In this document: in pieces, positions 23,722 through 36,700 of the stretch
How the letters are laid out: each line of letters opens with the position of its first letter
Numbering within the stretch: position 1 is the first letter of the stretch
NCBI GenBank assembly: GCA_964023275.1
Contig: OZ029919.1
Location: 35,069,865-35,133,864, forward strand
Length of the DNA stretch: 64,000 nucleotides
Source of the DNA: Norana najaformis
Lineage: Eukaryota; Annelida; Clitellata; Crassiclitellata; Hormogastridae
Reading direction: 5' to 3'
Translations under genes and position numbers: made by a program
Notes under the pieces: model-generated
The model's database searches: none
Told to the model about the DNA's origin: nothing
The model's input: the letters and a program-made list of their open reading frames with translations, nothing else

Positions 23722-25689
23722 CTGAAAGACAAAAGAAGTCAACGACTCAAAGACAGATACACGCACAGAATGATCATCCTCTCTACTTATTCCTCTCTAC
23801 ATCCAGTTATTTGTCCACTTACTTACTTATTTCATTCAAAGCCAAATGACAAATGATCCCTTACGACTTAAAAATCCTCGGAGAATAAAAGAGTGAATTT
23901 ATTAATTTACTCGGTTCTCTATATGATCTGCACCGATGCAATCAGAGGCTCCTAAACAACAACAACAACATTCACATACATGCTTACTTACGCAGTTTCG
24001 CAAGCGCCTGAAGTCTGTATTATTTGACAGTGGTCTCTCTGGTTCGGGTCGCGAGCGCCTCTGATGAGTCTATTCTTGAAGTGACGCTTTATAAATGTCA
24101 CATTACAATTACATACACACATGCATACATAGAGTATCCCATCCGGCCTGCTCTTCATAATTTAGCAACCAAATAGCAGAACTGGTGACGTTCGTTCCAG
24201 AGGGAATGGATCTTCGTGAACAGAAAACCGTGACAGATAATCCTGGAAAACTCAGACACGCACGGGCATTGTTCAAACGTGCGACCCTCCCTCCCTTCCT
24301 CCCTCATCACTCGTCACTCGAACAGAACGGAAACCCCAGGGGGAGGGGGACCCACGATTTATCCAAGTGGAATCTTTCAGTTGAAGTCGTTTAGAATCGG
24401 ACGACGTCAGTTGCTGAGCACGAATTCTAAACTCGGTTCTTTAACCATCCGAGTCCAGTAAAAAGATACGTTCCAGAGATTGAAAGGCGAAGAGTCTGTG
24501 CTCTGGGGTTTTTCGGGCGAAGGGGGGCGGGGGAGGGGCTGGGGGGTGGTCTGAGGGCAGAAGTTTAACACCTGACAGCGCTATATGTAAACAGCAGATG
24601 TTACTCGATGGGGGGCGGGGGCACTCGAGACTTCAACGAAATTTACGACTTCTGCTCCGTCCACCGTCAACACTTCTTAACATCAGATGAACGGACGGAC
24701 CAACTAACCAACGAAACTGGTATTACCCGCTGATCACCAACCGAAGTGGTATTACCCGCTGATAGCCACAGATGGTAAATGAAGCAGTACCATGAGATCC
24801 TGCGAAAATGACAGCGCCCTCTCTTGTCCTATCAGAGCCTCAGATCTAACCACTTCCCCACCCCAGCTTTCCAGGGTCTCAAGGGCAAACATGGCTCCTC
24901 CTCCTCCTCCTCCTCCTCCTCCTTACATGCACTGTTCAAAAGTGCGACCCATCTCGTCTTTCGTCCAAATATCAAATTAAAATCAATTTGTTGGAATCCC
25001 TTGTTTAACCGGGCGCTACTTAGTTTACACCGCTACAGTAAAAAGAAACCGTAAACCTGTAATGTAACCATAGTAACTGATGTAACGCCTTTCAGGTGCC
25101 TGTCGAACTCGAAGGCGCTACGCATCAAACTGCAAACTTCATCAACAGTTCATTTAATAGAGAAATAAAAATCACCTTAAGTCCCAGTGGAATATTTTAA
25201 CACACACACACACATCTAAGTGTCCCTGCCTGTCTGCCTGCCCACCTGTCCGTCTGCCTGCCCACCTGTCTGTCTGTCTGTCTGTGTCAGTTGCTCTGTT
25301 CAGCTGACGACTTTCAGCTGACGTATTCTCGGCTGCAACTGAAACGCTAAACCTGCTTCTAAACGAATAAACCCCTTAAACCGAAAACATAAGAAACAGA
25401 GTCGACCGTAACCGAAGAGAGTCAGGACGTACCTCAACTGAGACGAAAACATCGGAGACTCGTCTGCTTTCAAACACACAACATGAAACTTAGAAGCCAG
25501 AGAAGAAGAAGATGAAGCAACACCAACGACCGAACGAAGATCAATGTCTGCTATAATCATGAAGAAGTTCCTGATGAAACTCTGGTTCTCAAACACCTCA
25601 CACCGTTTAGGCAGCGCTTTTTTGAGGTACACAAAAGGCGCTATATCAAGTCTCCTCCACATACATAAATACACAGATGATGACGAAGG

Positions 25690-25835
25690 GTTCGAGCATT
25701 GTCCTCTACTCAGACGGTTACTGTGCAGAGACCCTGACCAAGTCCTTCACTCACAACTGCCCAGCGCCTTTGACTAACTCTTAGTCACCAGATAGTGGCG
25801 CTTAATAAATGCAGAAATAACACTAATAATAGAAG
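25690..25835 (+). repeat. tRNA-derived SINE, 5'-truncated copy
   Basis: Contains GGTTACTGTGCAGAGACC, CAAGTCCTTCACTCACAACT and ends GATAGTGGCGCTTAATAAAT. The tRNA-like head is missing. A separate tail fragment (GGCGCTATATCAAGTCTC) lies just upstream at 25635. Confidence 0.7.
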
Positions 25836-28800
25836 AAGACGACTGTGACGTTGACAACTGCGATGATGACGATGATGATGACGACGGTGGTGATGATGAT
25901 GACGATGATAATGAAACGTTTAATGATTATCACTAATTTATCAATAATTTACAACTAATTATAACAATAGTTGGTTATCGTTACATCTGATGGAGTGAGG
26001 TCACTGTTTCCCAAGTTCTCATCTTTCTTAGAGAACAGAAGAAACTACTCCTTCAGTTCTTCAGTTGAACTCAAATCAGTCGAGCGCGTCGTTAGTCTGT
26101 CACCCGTGACTCCAAAAGCAGTAGACAAAGACAGAGAACGAGATAGACAGAGAAAGACAGAGAGAGACAGACAGACAGTGACAATGGATGAGACAGAGAC
26201 AGATTAAACAGGTACAAGAGACTGCCACAGATAATACCTGGTAGGATTCATCTGGTTAGCAAACAATACGAAATGATTAGGAGGAGGAAGAGGAACAGGT
26301 GGAGGAAAAGAAGACGGATCAATAGAAGGAGGAATAAGAGAGGAACAGGCGAAGAGGAATAGGAGGAAGAGGAGGAGGAAGAGGAAGAGGAGGAGGAGGA
26401 TGAAGTGCAGTTAGCACCTGATATTGTGCTAATGCCAATCATTTGTAAGGAGATGCAACTGGTCCACCTGCCTCGTGTCACCTGCGTCGCTGCTACTGCA
26501 GCCTCCTCCTCCTCCTCCTCCTTCTCCTTCTCCTCCTCCTGGAGGCTGCTGCTGAATGGACTGCTAATAAAGCACATGTAACAGTGGACTTAATTTACTC
26601 CGACCGACGAACGACAAGACCAACGGAATGAGAAAACAGCTGCAAGCACCCTACCCACCACCCACCGAATCCCAACCCACCACCCACCCACCCACCCACC
26701 CAACGAACCCACCACCCACCCACCGACCCACCGAACCCACCCACCACCCACCCACTGGACCCACTCCACAACTCATCCAGGCCTTCTTGGGCTGGACAAG
26801 TACCTAGTTCTCTTCGTCCAGGCAACCACGACTCTGCTAATTGCTCAGCATAAACTTCACGTCGCTCGCATCGTCCCCGTCTCTGTCCCTCTCGATCTCT
26901 GTCTCTGTCCTATCGGCGCTGTCTCTCTTTGTCACTGTCCCTACCACTGCATAACATCACTGTTATCACAGCTAACCATTGTCTTCATTCATCATCATCA
27001 TCGTCACCACCACCACCTGCCCAACCGCTACCCATACGCATCTTCGTCGTCATGATCATAATCTTTCCGATTTGACTGGTAGAAAACTTATGAAGACGGC
27101 AACTGCGCCCACGAAGTCGACGGAGCTGACAGCCCGAGAGGAACTGACAACTCAGCCATAGACCTGACTCAGCCCAGCTGACAACTGAAAAGGTGTCAAG
27201 AACCAATAATTCAATCGCTCGCTACGACAATCAACGCCAGACGACAAAGTGATTGAAAAGAGGAGGGAGGAGGGCGACTGGGAGGAAGGGAGGGAAGGGA
27301 GGGGTCAAACTGACTGCTATCAGGTCACCTGGTTCGATAATTAATACGACTGTCATTTAACTGCGGCAAACAAATGAGCGGAAGATGACTCTATGTCTGA
27401 AGAGATCTCTCAAGTGGACGACGACCTATCTCTGTCTGTCTGTCTCTCTGTCTGTCTGTGTCTCTGTCTGTCTGTGTCTCTGTCTGTCTCTCTCCAACTC
27501 TCTCTCTTCCCAGGGTGGCGTTTGCTATAAATATCTCCAAAGAGGAGGGAGGAGGGCGAGAGGAAGGAAGTCCTTGTGGTCAACTCTCAGAAATCGTCTG
27601 TTATTCTGAGAAATAAGTGGGTCGTTTTGATCATGGCTTACTCTGTTTAATTGCTGCATCTTGGCCGAGTCTGTGAAACTGGTTCGTTTTGGACAGACTG
27701 ATGCTGCCGGAAATTGGCTCCAGATGACACCCCGTTCGTCTTTAAGAAACTGACCCGGCTGGATCTTACAAATTTATGATCACCAGCTCTGACCACAAAT
27801 GACCCTAGCAGCCTGTAGCTAAAGAGCTTCCAAGAGATACCGATTACCCCTTTAAGATGACCCAACAAACTGCTGATTCGATGACTCACGATGACCTGGG
27901 GTCAAAAGGTCAGTCAGTCGTCTGCCAGTTCCATCCCTAAGCCACGCAGGACGTCCGGATTCAGACGGACTCACCTTCTCACACGGACCCCAGGACGACC
28001 ACGTGACTCTCTCTGCCCGTCATTCTGCCTCTTTCTGCTTATACCTCTCTCTGTGTCGCTCTTTTAGTCTGTGTCTGTCTGCGTCTGTCTGTCTTTCTCC
28101 AGACTATAAACCGAATCAAATAACCTCTTGTTTAAATCTCCTTTTCAGAAGCGGCCTCTCTTATCTGCCGCCGTCGCCGCAGATCCATCCTCCGACGAGC
28201 AGCAGAAGAAGAACGGAGTCAATGAAAGCAAAGACCGGATCAGGATATCAATCTACTAACGCATTAGGTATCAGGCGAGGTAAGATCGCTTTTGGTAAGG
28301 TAAGTCGAAGAATCACTTGACGACCGTTCGTTTGCAGATGGTTGTTTAAAGTGGTAACATAACCAAGGGTCCAGCTGGGCCCTTCGATGAGTCTACTTCG
28401 TGGTTGAACGCGTTCGACTGGTTTCAATCAACGGCTACCACCCACTCGGCCACGGAACTAACGGCGTTGCATTTCACAGATCACACAAGCGCCTCCCTCC
28501 CTCCCCCTCCCTCCTCCTCCCTCCCTCCCTTACATGACCAGTCTAGTCTCTCCCTGCCGTCTTCTTATCTCACCTCGCTCTCCATGCGTGTGTCTGTCTG
28601 CCCGCCTGACCCCCAAATGACCTGACCCCATTTCTCAGATTAGCCGCGATTTATGTGCCCTACCCACCCGAGGGCAATGCATGGGCAGAGGGCAAAAAGA
28701 TCTCTCTCTCTCTCTCTCTGTCTCTGTCTCTCTCCGTCTCAGTCAGTACCACAGACCACGAGGTCCATCAACCCCCTTTCCCTTCCTGATCATAATTCCG

Positions 28801-30098
28801 AGAGAAATATGTCGGACCAAAGTCGAAAGGTCGTGAACTGCTAGGCCATAGGGCAAAGGTCATCAAAAGGTCACCATGTGAGGCACTGACCAACAAGAAG
28901 AAAGCAGCACACCTCTTTTCAGCTGCAACCTGAGGAAGGAATGAAGGCAGCCAGAGAAAGCTAGCTAGCTAGCCAGCCAGACAGACGCAGACAGACAGAC
29001 AGACAGAAAGATAGACAGACAGATAAAGAGATAGATCGATAGACAGAGAGGGAGTGATGGAGGAATGAAGGAAGGGGCGGACGGACTGAGGGGTAGGGTA
29101 CAAAGGCTTAAGACCGGAAGTGAGACCCCTCAGCCAGAGTAAACAGACGGCGATGATAAACCATGAAGGATGGGAGTTCGGAGGAACAGGTGGTTCAACC
29201 ATGAACGCAACAACATCCAACCATTTCCTCAGATGACACATAAATTAAGCTGAACAGCTGGGCAACGAATCGAAGAGACGAAAATTAGGACAAAGCAGAC
29301 AAGTCGGTCATTCAACTGTTCAGTGCGTTTGCTGACTACGACAACGATGGTTACGATGACGACAATGAATAGGATGATTATGATTATGATGACGCCGATG
29401 AGTAGGATGATTATGATTATGATGACGACGACGTGTAAGATGATTATGATGCGCAGGAGAGAGAGATGACGATGAAGATGTTTTTGATAAAGAAAATAAA
29501 ACGGCAGCCCAACTGACGTCATAACCATCATCACCACCGCTAGCACCAGGTTTCCAAAGCGTGACAGACAGACAGAGACAGACAGAGACAGACAGACATA
29601 CAGACGGGTGAAACACAGGCAACGATGGTGAACAGAATAGACGAGATATAAGACGACCGCTTCCACTCCTCCTCCTCCTCCTTCTCCCCTCCGCACCAAA
29701 ATACGCAGAACTCTAAGTGATTTTATTGAACTGTAAAAAGACGCAGCGAAATCAGCTCCTTCCATCGACGACAATCCCTCTCCCTTCTCTCCCTTCCCTC
29801 CTTCCCTCCGCCTTTCCTGCCCGCCCTACGTCGGGGGGGGGGCACCGGTGTCAACTGACAGCCCTCCCCCCCTGCAATCCAACAACACGCGCAGCCTGGC
29901 GCTTTCTTTAACGCCCAATAGACTTAACGCCGAATGAGTACATCTGTTTTGTCAATAAACGCGTTCCAGCTACAAGCTGAGCTGTCACAGACCGTCGTCT
30001 CACAGCCTTTCAAAGACCCACAGCCACCCAGCCAGGCTGCCAGCCAGGAGCGGAATCAGAGTAAGAAGACGGCAAAGCAGATTGGCCAGATCATCAAG

Positions 30099-30185
<87 letters not shown>

Positions 30186-30186
30186 T
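30099..30186. repeat. (GACA)22 microsatellite
   Basis: Uninterrupted GACA tetranucleotide for about 88 bp. The same motif recurs at 28978-29006, 29570-29600, 31612-31655, 31920-31973 and in reverse (GTCT) at 59455-59483 and 61100-61136, always with the purine-rich strand on + between 28 and 33 kb. Confidence 0.97.
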
Positions 30187-31119
30187 TGGACAATCCACCG
30201 AGTACAGATGTCAGGTGTCTTAGTCACCTGTGTCTATTTGCCGCGGAGTTCTAATGATCTTCAATTGATCCAAGCCGCCTCCCTCCCTCGCTCTCTCCCT
30301 CCCTCCTCCCAACATATGCCCGTGCGGGCGATTACAATAGCGGGCCAGCTAGACCTGGATCAATAGCTAAGAATAGGAGGAGGAGGAGGAAAAGGAGGAA
30401 GAGAAGGAGAAGGAGGAGATTGGCCCCCAAAGACAGGTGCTCTACCTTCGCCCGCTGGTGGCGCACGCACGCACGGATAGACGGACGGACGGACGGAGGG
30501 AGGGAGGGACGAACCGAGGAGGACGGGCAGATAATGCTACACAGGTGTGCGCCTGCGCATTCAACCGTACGACGTCGACGACGACGACCTGCAAGCAACT
30601 GAGAGCCGCCTGGGGCTGAGTGTCGCCAAGACAGATGACAAGCCGACCGATCGCTTCTCTGTGTTTGCGTCTCTCTGCTCTGAATGACCATTCATAGAGA
30701 CTCGTTCTCTTACCCCCCTCTCTCTCCTGCTCGCTGGGTGTCCCTCCTTCCCTCCCTACCTCCCTCCCTTCCGGAGTCCCTCCGATTCCTTGACCTCCCC
30801 CTCTCTCCTAATTCTTCAAACGGTGACCCACAGCTAAAGGTCAGACTAGGCAAGCAGTGGTCTTCTTCTGTCCAGCCAGTTCCTCCGTTCTATCTCTGAC
30901 AATATCGGGGATATTCGTCCAAACAACATCCTCCTCCTCCTCCTCTTCTTCCTCATCTTCCTCACACAAACCGACCGTCGGTTCTTCGATGCAGAAGACC
31001 AACTCAAATATCAAGGACTTAAGACCCTTTGATTCAAGGACTCAACTCAAGACCATTGACTCAACTCAGTCTCTGCTTCTTGTTTTAAACTCTGAGCCAC
31101 AGCCGAGTCACAATGAGTT

Positions 31120-31320
31120 GCCAGCGAGACACTGCCATGAGCTACTGCCATGAGACACTGCCAACAGCCACTATCACGAGCCACTGCCAAGAGCCACTGT
31201 CATGAGCCACTGCCAAGAGCCACTGTCAAGAGCCAATGTCATGAGCCACTGTCATGAGCCACTGCCAAGAGCCACTGTCAAGAGCCACTGTCAAGAGCCA
31301 ATGTCATGAGCCACTGTCCC
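31120..31320. repeat. 13-bp minisatellite (GAGCCACTG motif)
   Basis: Repeats of GAGCCACTGTCAA / GAGCCACTGCCAT, about 15 imperfect copies alternating CAAGA and CATGA joins. No coding role is seen. Confidence 0.88.
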
Positions 31321-31617
31321 GAGTCAGGACTGGGCAGAATCTGACAAAAATTTGAACATCTGTCAGTCCTTAAGACTCTGACAGATAGAAAGACAGACAG
31401 ATGGAGAGAGACAGAGAGATACAGAGAGATAGACAGAGAGAGGCAGATGGGGAGAGAGACAGAGACATACAGAGAAGTCTTATTAAGAGTTTTACAATGC
31501 TTAAATAAACAGAGAATGTGCGACTGCAAGAGAAGAAGAATCGAAGTACATCCCTCGACCAACAACCCACTGGCACAACACACGACAGCAGACACACAGG
31601 CAACCAGGCAGACAGAA

Positions 31618-31653
<36 letters not shown>

Positions 31654-31918
31654 CGACAGAGAGAGACACGGCTGGGCTAATGAAGAGGCAACGACTGGAT
31701 CGAGTACACACATCTCTCAATGTAGATTCTCTCCCTCTCCCTCTCAACGCGTCGTCATCTGCTTTGGAATAACACCACCACTACCATCACCACCACCACC
31801 AGCGTCCAGCAGCAGCAGCTCCATCAGCCAATCGTTTCCGCACGGCGCCAATCAATAAATCGGCGACGGGCAATCATCATCAACACCTGCGCACATTCAC
31901 ACAGGTGACAGAGAGCGA

Positions 31919-31933
31919 CAGATAGACAGACAT

Positions 31934-31974
<41 letters not shown>

Positions 31975-31977
31975 GAC
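31919..31977. repeat. GACA microsatellite
   Basis: About 13 consecutive GACA units followed by GAGACTGG. The flanking frame on the minus strand is an artefact. Confidence 0.92.
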
Positions 31978-33543
31978 TGGTTTAACGACGGACCGACCAG
32001 CATTGTCAAGTGACAGGGCTCGCCAGTTACTCCATGACGTGACAATGCCTCCTGCTCAGTCATTAGCCGGGAACGCGTTTCAAGTGCACCATGGAACACG
32101 AAAGATGCATTAGGAACCAAAAACGTCTGATCGTCGCCAACAGCACCGACTCGGGTCACGCTCCAAATCTCGCTCCGGTCGCAATCTGAGCGATCCGAGA
32201 TAGAATTAAGGAACAGCAAATGCTCAATGAACAACTTCGAGCTCTACATAAAGGAGGAATGATACGTCGACTATCCTTTCCTGATTACCACACAGTTAAT
32301 GCAAACTTTTCTCATGCTACATAAGTCCACTGAACCAAAGTCCAACCGCTGCAAACCATATTTTGTCAAAACAACATCCACTTCCAGATTAGCATTGAAA
32401 CCAAATCCATGAAGTCATATCATCGGAGCATCAGAAGAATTTCTTAGAATGCATTTCTCTAAAGTTATGCTCTAGAGAGATATGGGTTTAAGGGCTTAAA
32501 TCTACTCTGATTAGAGAACTTCTATAGCGCCCAGGTATTAATGCAAACAAGGGCATCAGTCGATGTTTGTGGCACTTGCTGCCAACTGATGTCTCAAAAA
32601 TGGTTCTAATTTTTCAATATCCAACACTGCTACCATCCCCAGACGACCAATGAATTAGACAGTTAGCCCGCCAGCCACCCAGCTGGCCAGCCACCCAGCT
32701 GGCCAGTCAGTCAGTCTGTGAGTTAACTAGTCGGCCAGTCATTCGGTCAGTCAGTCAGTCAGTCAGTCATTGAGTTAGCCAGTCGGTAAAACCGCGGATA
32801 TCGACGGACCGTTGAATGTTGTAATTAATGACCTAATTGATGAAGTGGTTTTAATGAACTAATTGATGAAGAGGTCAGTAGGAAGGAGCTGATAAGAAGT
32901 CGTCTGACACTTCATTCATCAATTACAGAAGTTTCTTAACAGGTCTCAACAGAAACACATGCCCCACCCCATCGACTGAAGACAGACAGACAGAGAGTGA
33001 GACAGACAGACAGCGACACAGAGAAAGAGAGAGTGAGAGAGAGAGACAGATACAGACCTCAATCAATCTCAGCGTCAATCACTGGCAAAAACTGTTCAAA
33101 ACAAAGAGAACATCGTACACGCAAAGTGCTAGACAAACAGATAAGCAGAAAGAAAGAAAGAAGAAGACAGAGAGATAGACAGACACAGACAGACCAAAAC
33201 AGAGACAGACAGAAAAACAAACCAATAAAATATGAAGCTAGAAAACCAGAAGAAATATATGTGCAGAGACAGAGACAGAGAGACAGAGACAAAGAGACAG
33301 AGACAAAGAGACACAGACAAAGAGACAGAGACAAAGAGACAGAGACAAAGAGACAGAGACAAAGAGACATCATAGACAGATAACTTCACTGTGACCGTGG
33401 AAGAGATCACTGAGGTGTATGTAGTCAAAGCATAACTGCCTCCCATCTCTTCACCCGTTTTAAATCCTCCGATTTCAGAATAGACAGGCAGAACAGAATC
33501 TCATGTGCATCTCAGTTTCTATCTGCTCATTTATATAGCCCCT

Positions 33544-35967
33544 CTATACAGGTGCTTTCTGAAAAAGGCACAACGTGGTTTTTGGTGGCTGGTGGCACAC
33601 TCTCAAGTCCCCAAATGGACCCGTGTTCGTCTGACAGCGGAGGAAGTGTTTGCTAACGTCAGCAATTACATCATTGGGATTCCCCAGATTAAACGGTTTC
33701 GTAAACAACCAAATGCTTACTTTGGTCAATTCGTCGACTGTCCTTCGTCTCTTCAGACCCGGCTTTCCACATTTCTTTCCGTTTTGCTCTGTCCCACGTC
33801 GGAGGATTTCCAGGCAAGACAGACAAACAAGAGCTGAATCGCTGCCTTCTATTGACACGAGGCCATCGTCAATGCTGCCGAGAACAGGAGAGTCTTGTGT
33901 CGTCACAATCTCCATCTTCAGTCGATCGAAGCTCTGCCTGCAAATCGTGCAGATGTAGGAACGAAAGCAATACTTTCTCAGCCAGCGATTCTGCTCTTCG
34001 AGGTCCTTGGACTTTTCGAAGGCAAACCACTGACCGATCAGGTTCTGGTAGCAGATGTAACAGACATCAACGCGCCCATCGGTCGAAATGGACTCGGCTC
34101 CTGCAGATGGCGCTACAGTGGAAAGGAATGGAAAGAAAGGACGAACAAAACAAGTCTTGTTGTCTTCAGAACATCGTGCGATGTCTGGTAAAGGTCGATC
34201 ATAGATCGAAACAGCGCTTTTCCAGTTGATTCTCAGTTTTTTACACTTGCAACCACAGAGAAAGCAACATGTATGACCGAAGTCATTGCGTTGTTGAACA
34301 AGTTCCTGTGAAGAGACATGACCGTTGCAAGCCAAGGCATCAGCAAGAGTCGTGCAATCTGCTCTTGCTGTCATGTTTTTGTTACAGTCTGTTTTCAAAA
34401 GAAGTGGCGACGGATAAGGCACTCGAAAGGCAGCGTCTGAATACGTGACTTTTGTTCTTACATCTGAAGGGCATCGATTTAACAGAAAAGGATGCAACGT
34501 CTCCCTTGAAAATTCAACGGATTCCTTTCCCCCTTTGGAAAGAGTCTTTCCATCACTCAGAAATGGCGTTCTTTGCAAGTTCTTCTTTTCCAACACCATT
34601 GATTCAGTCGGGACGGTCTTCTCAAAGTCCCCAGAAAACATGAGGGAACCGCTTGCGTTTAGAAAAGGCCTCAGCATGTATTCTCGTCTATCCACTGGAA
34701 GGTTGTTCTCTTCGAACTTCTTCCACTGGTTTAGGATATGGTTATGGCAAAGGCCGCAGACCAGCACCATCCCTCGACTGTTGATGGGACGCGCGCCAAG
34801 AGGACACTTGAGTTTCTCGATGAAAGGCAAAACGATACGACTCACGTCTTCCTCCAACTCGTGTTTCCGGGTCTTCAAGGTGAACATCGAGCTCAGCAAG
34901 GTTATTTCCCCGCACAGATAGCACGCGCTTCCACTGCTCTGAGCAGCGACACTCCTGTCTCCACCATCCTCGTCTCCTTCAGTCGTCTTTTCCACTCTGA
35001 TAGGAATGTCGTTGATTTTGTAGATGCGCTCCATTTCAGGAACTTTGCGCGACTCAAAAATCCGCCACTGTCGGCTCAGAGTCTTGCGACACTCGCTGCA
35101 CACCTGCGTCACACCATTCTTTGTCAGCGCCATCGCACCGGGTGGTTCTGCCAATCCAAGAATGAAAGGAAAGTAGGGTTCATCGTCTGAGTGTCTGATG
35201 GCGTAGACAAAACGGGCAAGAGATGCTGAACAGGTCTTACAACAGACGTAACAAACAACGGAAACGTTCTTGTTCTTGGGGCCACTACTGGCATCACTGC
35301 TTAGTGTTTTTGAGCCACTGGTGCCAATCGCTTTTTGGCCATTTGTGCTAAGCGCTTTTGAACCACTGGTGCTAAGGGCTTTTGAGCCAAGCACTTTTGA
35401 GCCATTGGTGCCACTCACTTCCTCGCTTTTTTGAGACTTTTTTGAGTGCACTTTTGGCTTTTTTGGCGAAACCGACAAATCGAGAACTCCGTTAAGTTCA
35501 CCGCCTCTCTCAACTGGAATGTCGGTCTCTGGTGAGAGATTGGAGTCATTGGTTGGAGACGGAAGTGCATCCTTGATGCTGCACGAGATGCCGGTGTGGC
35601 TTCCAAAGTCGAATGGACTGATGTTACCCGAAATTCCACAGTTGTACTGGACGCCCATGATCTGCGCCACATACTCACCCTGCACATTCAATTCCGCTCC
35701 CGTGAACGATCGATTATCCACGCGCTTCAACCAGTACAGTCTTTTGACGAGGGGCGTCTTCGTCCGTTCAAATGAATCCCACTGCTGGTTCAGAAAAGCA
35801 TAGCAGACTAAACAGGCGCTCACAACTCCTTCGCAGTTTGGCAGTTTCGCACCTTTTGGCGGATCGTGGTTTTCGAGGAAGGAAAAGTAGGCGCCTTTGC
35901 TTCGAGGCCTGATGTAGAGAATGCTGTTGGCGCCCTTACTTCCACACACAAAACAAATTGTTTTCAT
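33544..35967 (-). CDS. Single-exon protein with five tandem C2-C2 cysteine modules, 807 aa
   Basis: One uninterrupted frame from ATG 35967 to stop at 33544. Five related modules occur at about residues 5-84, 239-317, 349-433, 567-666 and 672-733. Each opens with a CxxC pair (CFVC, CYVC, CYLC, CFLC, CTIC) and, 40-65 residues later, has a second pair (CLVC, CSEC, CGLC, CYIC, CLSC). In the first four the second pair leads into a QWxxFExxxxPxxxRxYxL-type tail; the fifth is degenerate after the second pair. The spacing implies a zinc-binding treble-clef-like fold. Residues 185-225 are a Ser/Gly/Lys-rich degenerate repeat (GSKALST units). VLDLS at 161-165 resembles the CtBP-binding PxDLS motif, and KRRR near 739-742 is a possible nuclear localisation signal. 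A nuclear, DNA- or protein-binding role is inferred; I do not recognise the family. The lack of introns is unlike its neighbours and could reflect retroposition or a single-exon lineage. Confidence 0.85.
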   Translation of the reverse strand: MKTICFVCGSKGANSILYIRPRSKGAYFSFLENHDPPKGAKLPNCEGVVSACLVCYAFLNQQWDSFERTKTPLVKRLYWLKRVDNRSFTGAELNVQGEYVAQIMGVQYNCGISGNISPFDFGSHTGISCSIKDALPSPTNDSNLSPETDIPVERGGELNGVLDLSVSPKKPKVHSKKSQKSEEVSGTNGSKVLGSKALSTSGSKALSTNGQKAIGTSGSKTLSSDASSGPKNKNVSVVCYVCCKTCSASLARFVYAIRHSDDEPYFPFILGLAEPPGAMALTKNGVTQVCSECRKTLSRQWRIFESRKVPEMERIYKINDIPIRVEKTTEGDEDGGDRSVAAQSSGSACYLCGEITLLSSMFTLKTRKHELEEDVSRIVLPFIEKLKCPLGARPINSRGMVLVCGLCHNHILNQWKKFEENNLPVDRREYMLRPFLNASGSLMFSGDFEKTVPTESMVLEKKNLQRTPFLSDGKTLSKGGKESVEFSRETLHPFLLNRCPSDVRTKVTYSDAAFRVPYPSPLLLKTDCNKNMTARADCTTLADALACNGHVSSQELVQQRNDFGHTCCFLCGCKCKKLRINWKSAVSIYDRPLPDIARCSEDNKTCFVRPFFPFLSTVAPSAGAESISTDGRVDVCYICYQNLIGQWFAFEKSKDLEEQNRWLRKYCFRSYICTICRQSFDRLKMEIVTTQDSPVLGSIDDGLVSIEGSDSALVCLSCLEILRRGTEQNGKKCGKPGLKRRRTVDELTKVSIWLFTKPFNLGNPNDVIADVSKHFLRCQTNTGPFGDLRVCHQPPKTTLCLFQKAPV

Positions 35968-35989
35968 TTTGATTTGAGTTTTACTTTAA

Positions 35990-36700
35990 ACAGGAAATTC
36001 TCTGCTTAGGCACGCCAGGAAAAGCAGTTCATGGCCGCAGCAATCCGTCGCTTATTTCTTGGTTAAATGGTTCGACGAACGCATTTCAGACACGCACATC
36101 TTCCGCACAGACTTCGTCATCCGCATCGCGAATGGATGAAAGGCGCCCGCGGTCATCAATTCCGGGAGTAAAGCTGCCTTTCCAACGAGCTGTGTGTGCA
36201 TTGCAACCGCAACCAACACCACCTGCACCACCGAACGTTTCGCCTGCACGACTAACATATGGGGCCGTGATTTATATACTCGCACGGCCGACCACCAGCG
36301 CTGCCGCCGACATAATAACACTGTCACGGGCGATAATATCCAACCTCGAGGCACAATTACAATATTATCTCAAAATTGTCACAATTCTAATCTTAATGGC
36401 ACTTTAACTGTGCGTCACCTTCGAGCGCTACACAACGTAGCGGAACTTTCTCTAGGTAGTCCTCTAAACGTTGTAAATTTAGAGACCGTTTAGCTAATCT
36501 GCGCCTAATAAAAAGAACTCGAACACGGGCGCACGGCTCTCACTTGAAACATAAACATAAATCCCCTCTGCCTCTGTCTCCCCCGCTCGCTCGTCTTGGA
36601 GCGATGCTCCTCTCGACCGCCAGGTGGCACATCTATGCCTCGCAGAATAAAGAACGCGCGACAAGAACATGCGCCGACCATACAAACCACGACGGCGCCG
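35990..36700. promoter_or_regulatory. Probable promoter region of the five-module gene, CpG-richer than surroundings
   Basis: Immediately 5' of the 35967 start, sequence here is richer in CpG (GGCGCCCGCGG, CGCCTGCACG, GGCGCCGGGG) than the neighbouring AT-rich spacer. Several short frames on both strands have no homology I can see. No clear TATA box was identified. The promoter call is inferred from position and composition only. Confidence 0.3.

Larger units (their letters stand above)
23800..33500. other. Gene-poor block dominated by simple repeats
   Basis: Nearly 10 kb with no ORF having convincing splice context. It holds (TC/TGTC)n at 25210-25290 and 27430-27500, (ACCC)n at 26650-26760, GAGGA/TCCTCC runs at 26280-26400, 26500-26540 and 30375-30415, GACA arrays (see separate entries), TCTC at 28700-28735, ATGATT/GACGAC runs at 29340-29450 and AGACAGAGACA at 33230-33370. 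It is either a long first intron or upstream region of the GSE1-like gene, or intergenic DNA. Confidence 0.5.

Noticed and set aside
30099..30186. Regular GACA array considered as CRISPR-like repeat
   Set aside because: No spacers; a simple eukaryotic microsatellite.
33000..33450. Frames on both strands of 104-128 residues
   Set aside because: Translations of the AGACAGAGACA microsatellite tract; composition only D/R/Q/T/E or L/S/C/V.
34445..35190. Plus-strand frames of 150-158 residues inside the five-module gene
   Set aside because: Antisense of the 807-aa frame, whose repeated motifs show it is the coding strand.
36052..36493. Overlapping frames of about 100 residues on both strands
   Set aside because: CpG-richer promoter-like DNA; no recognisable domain, no splice continuity.
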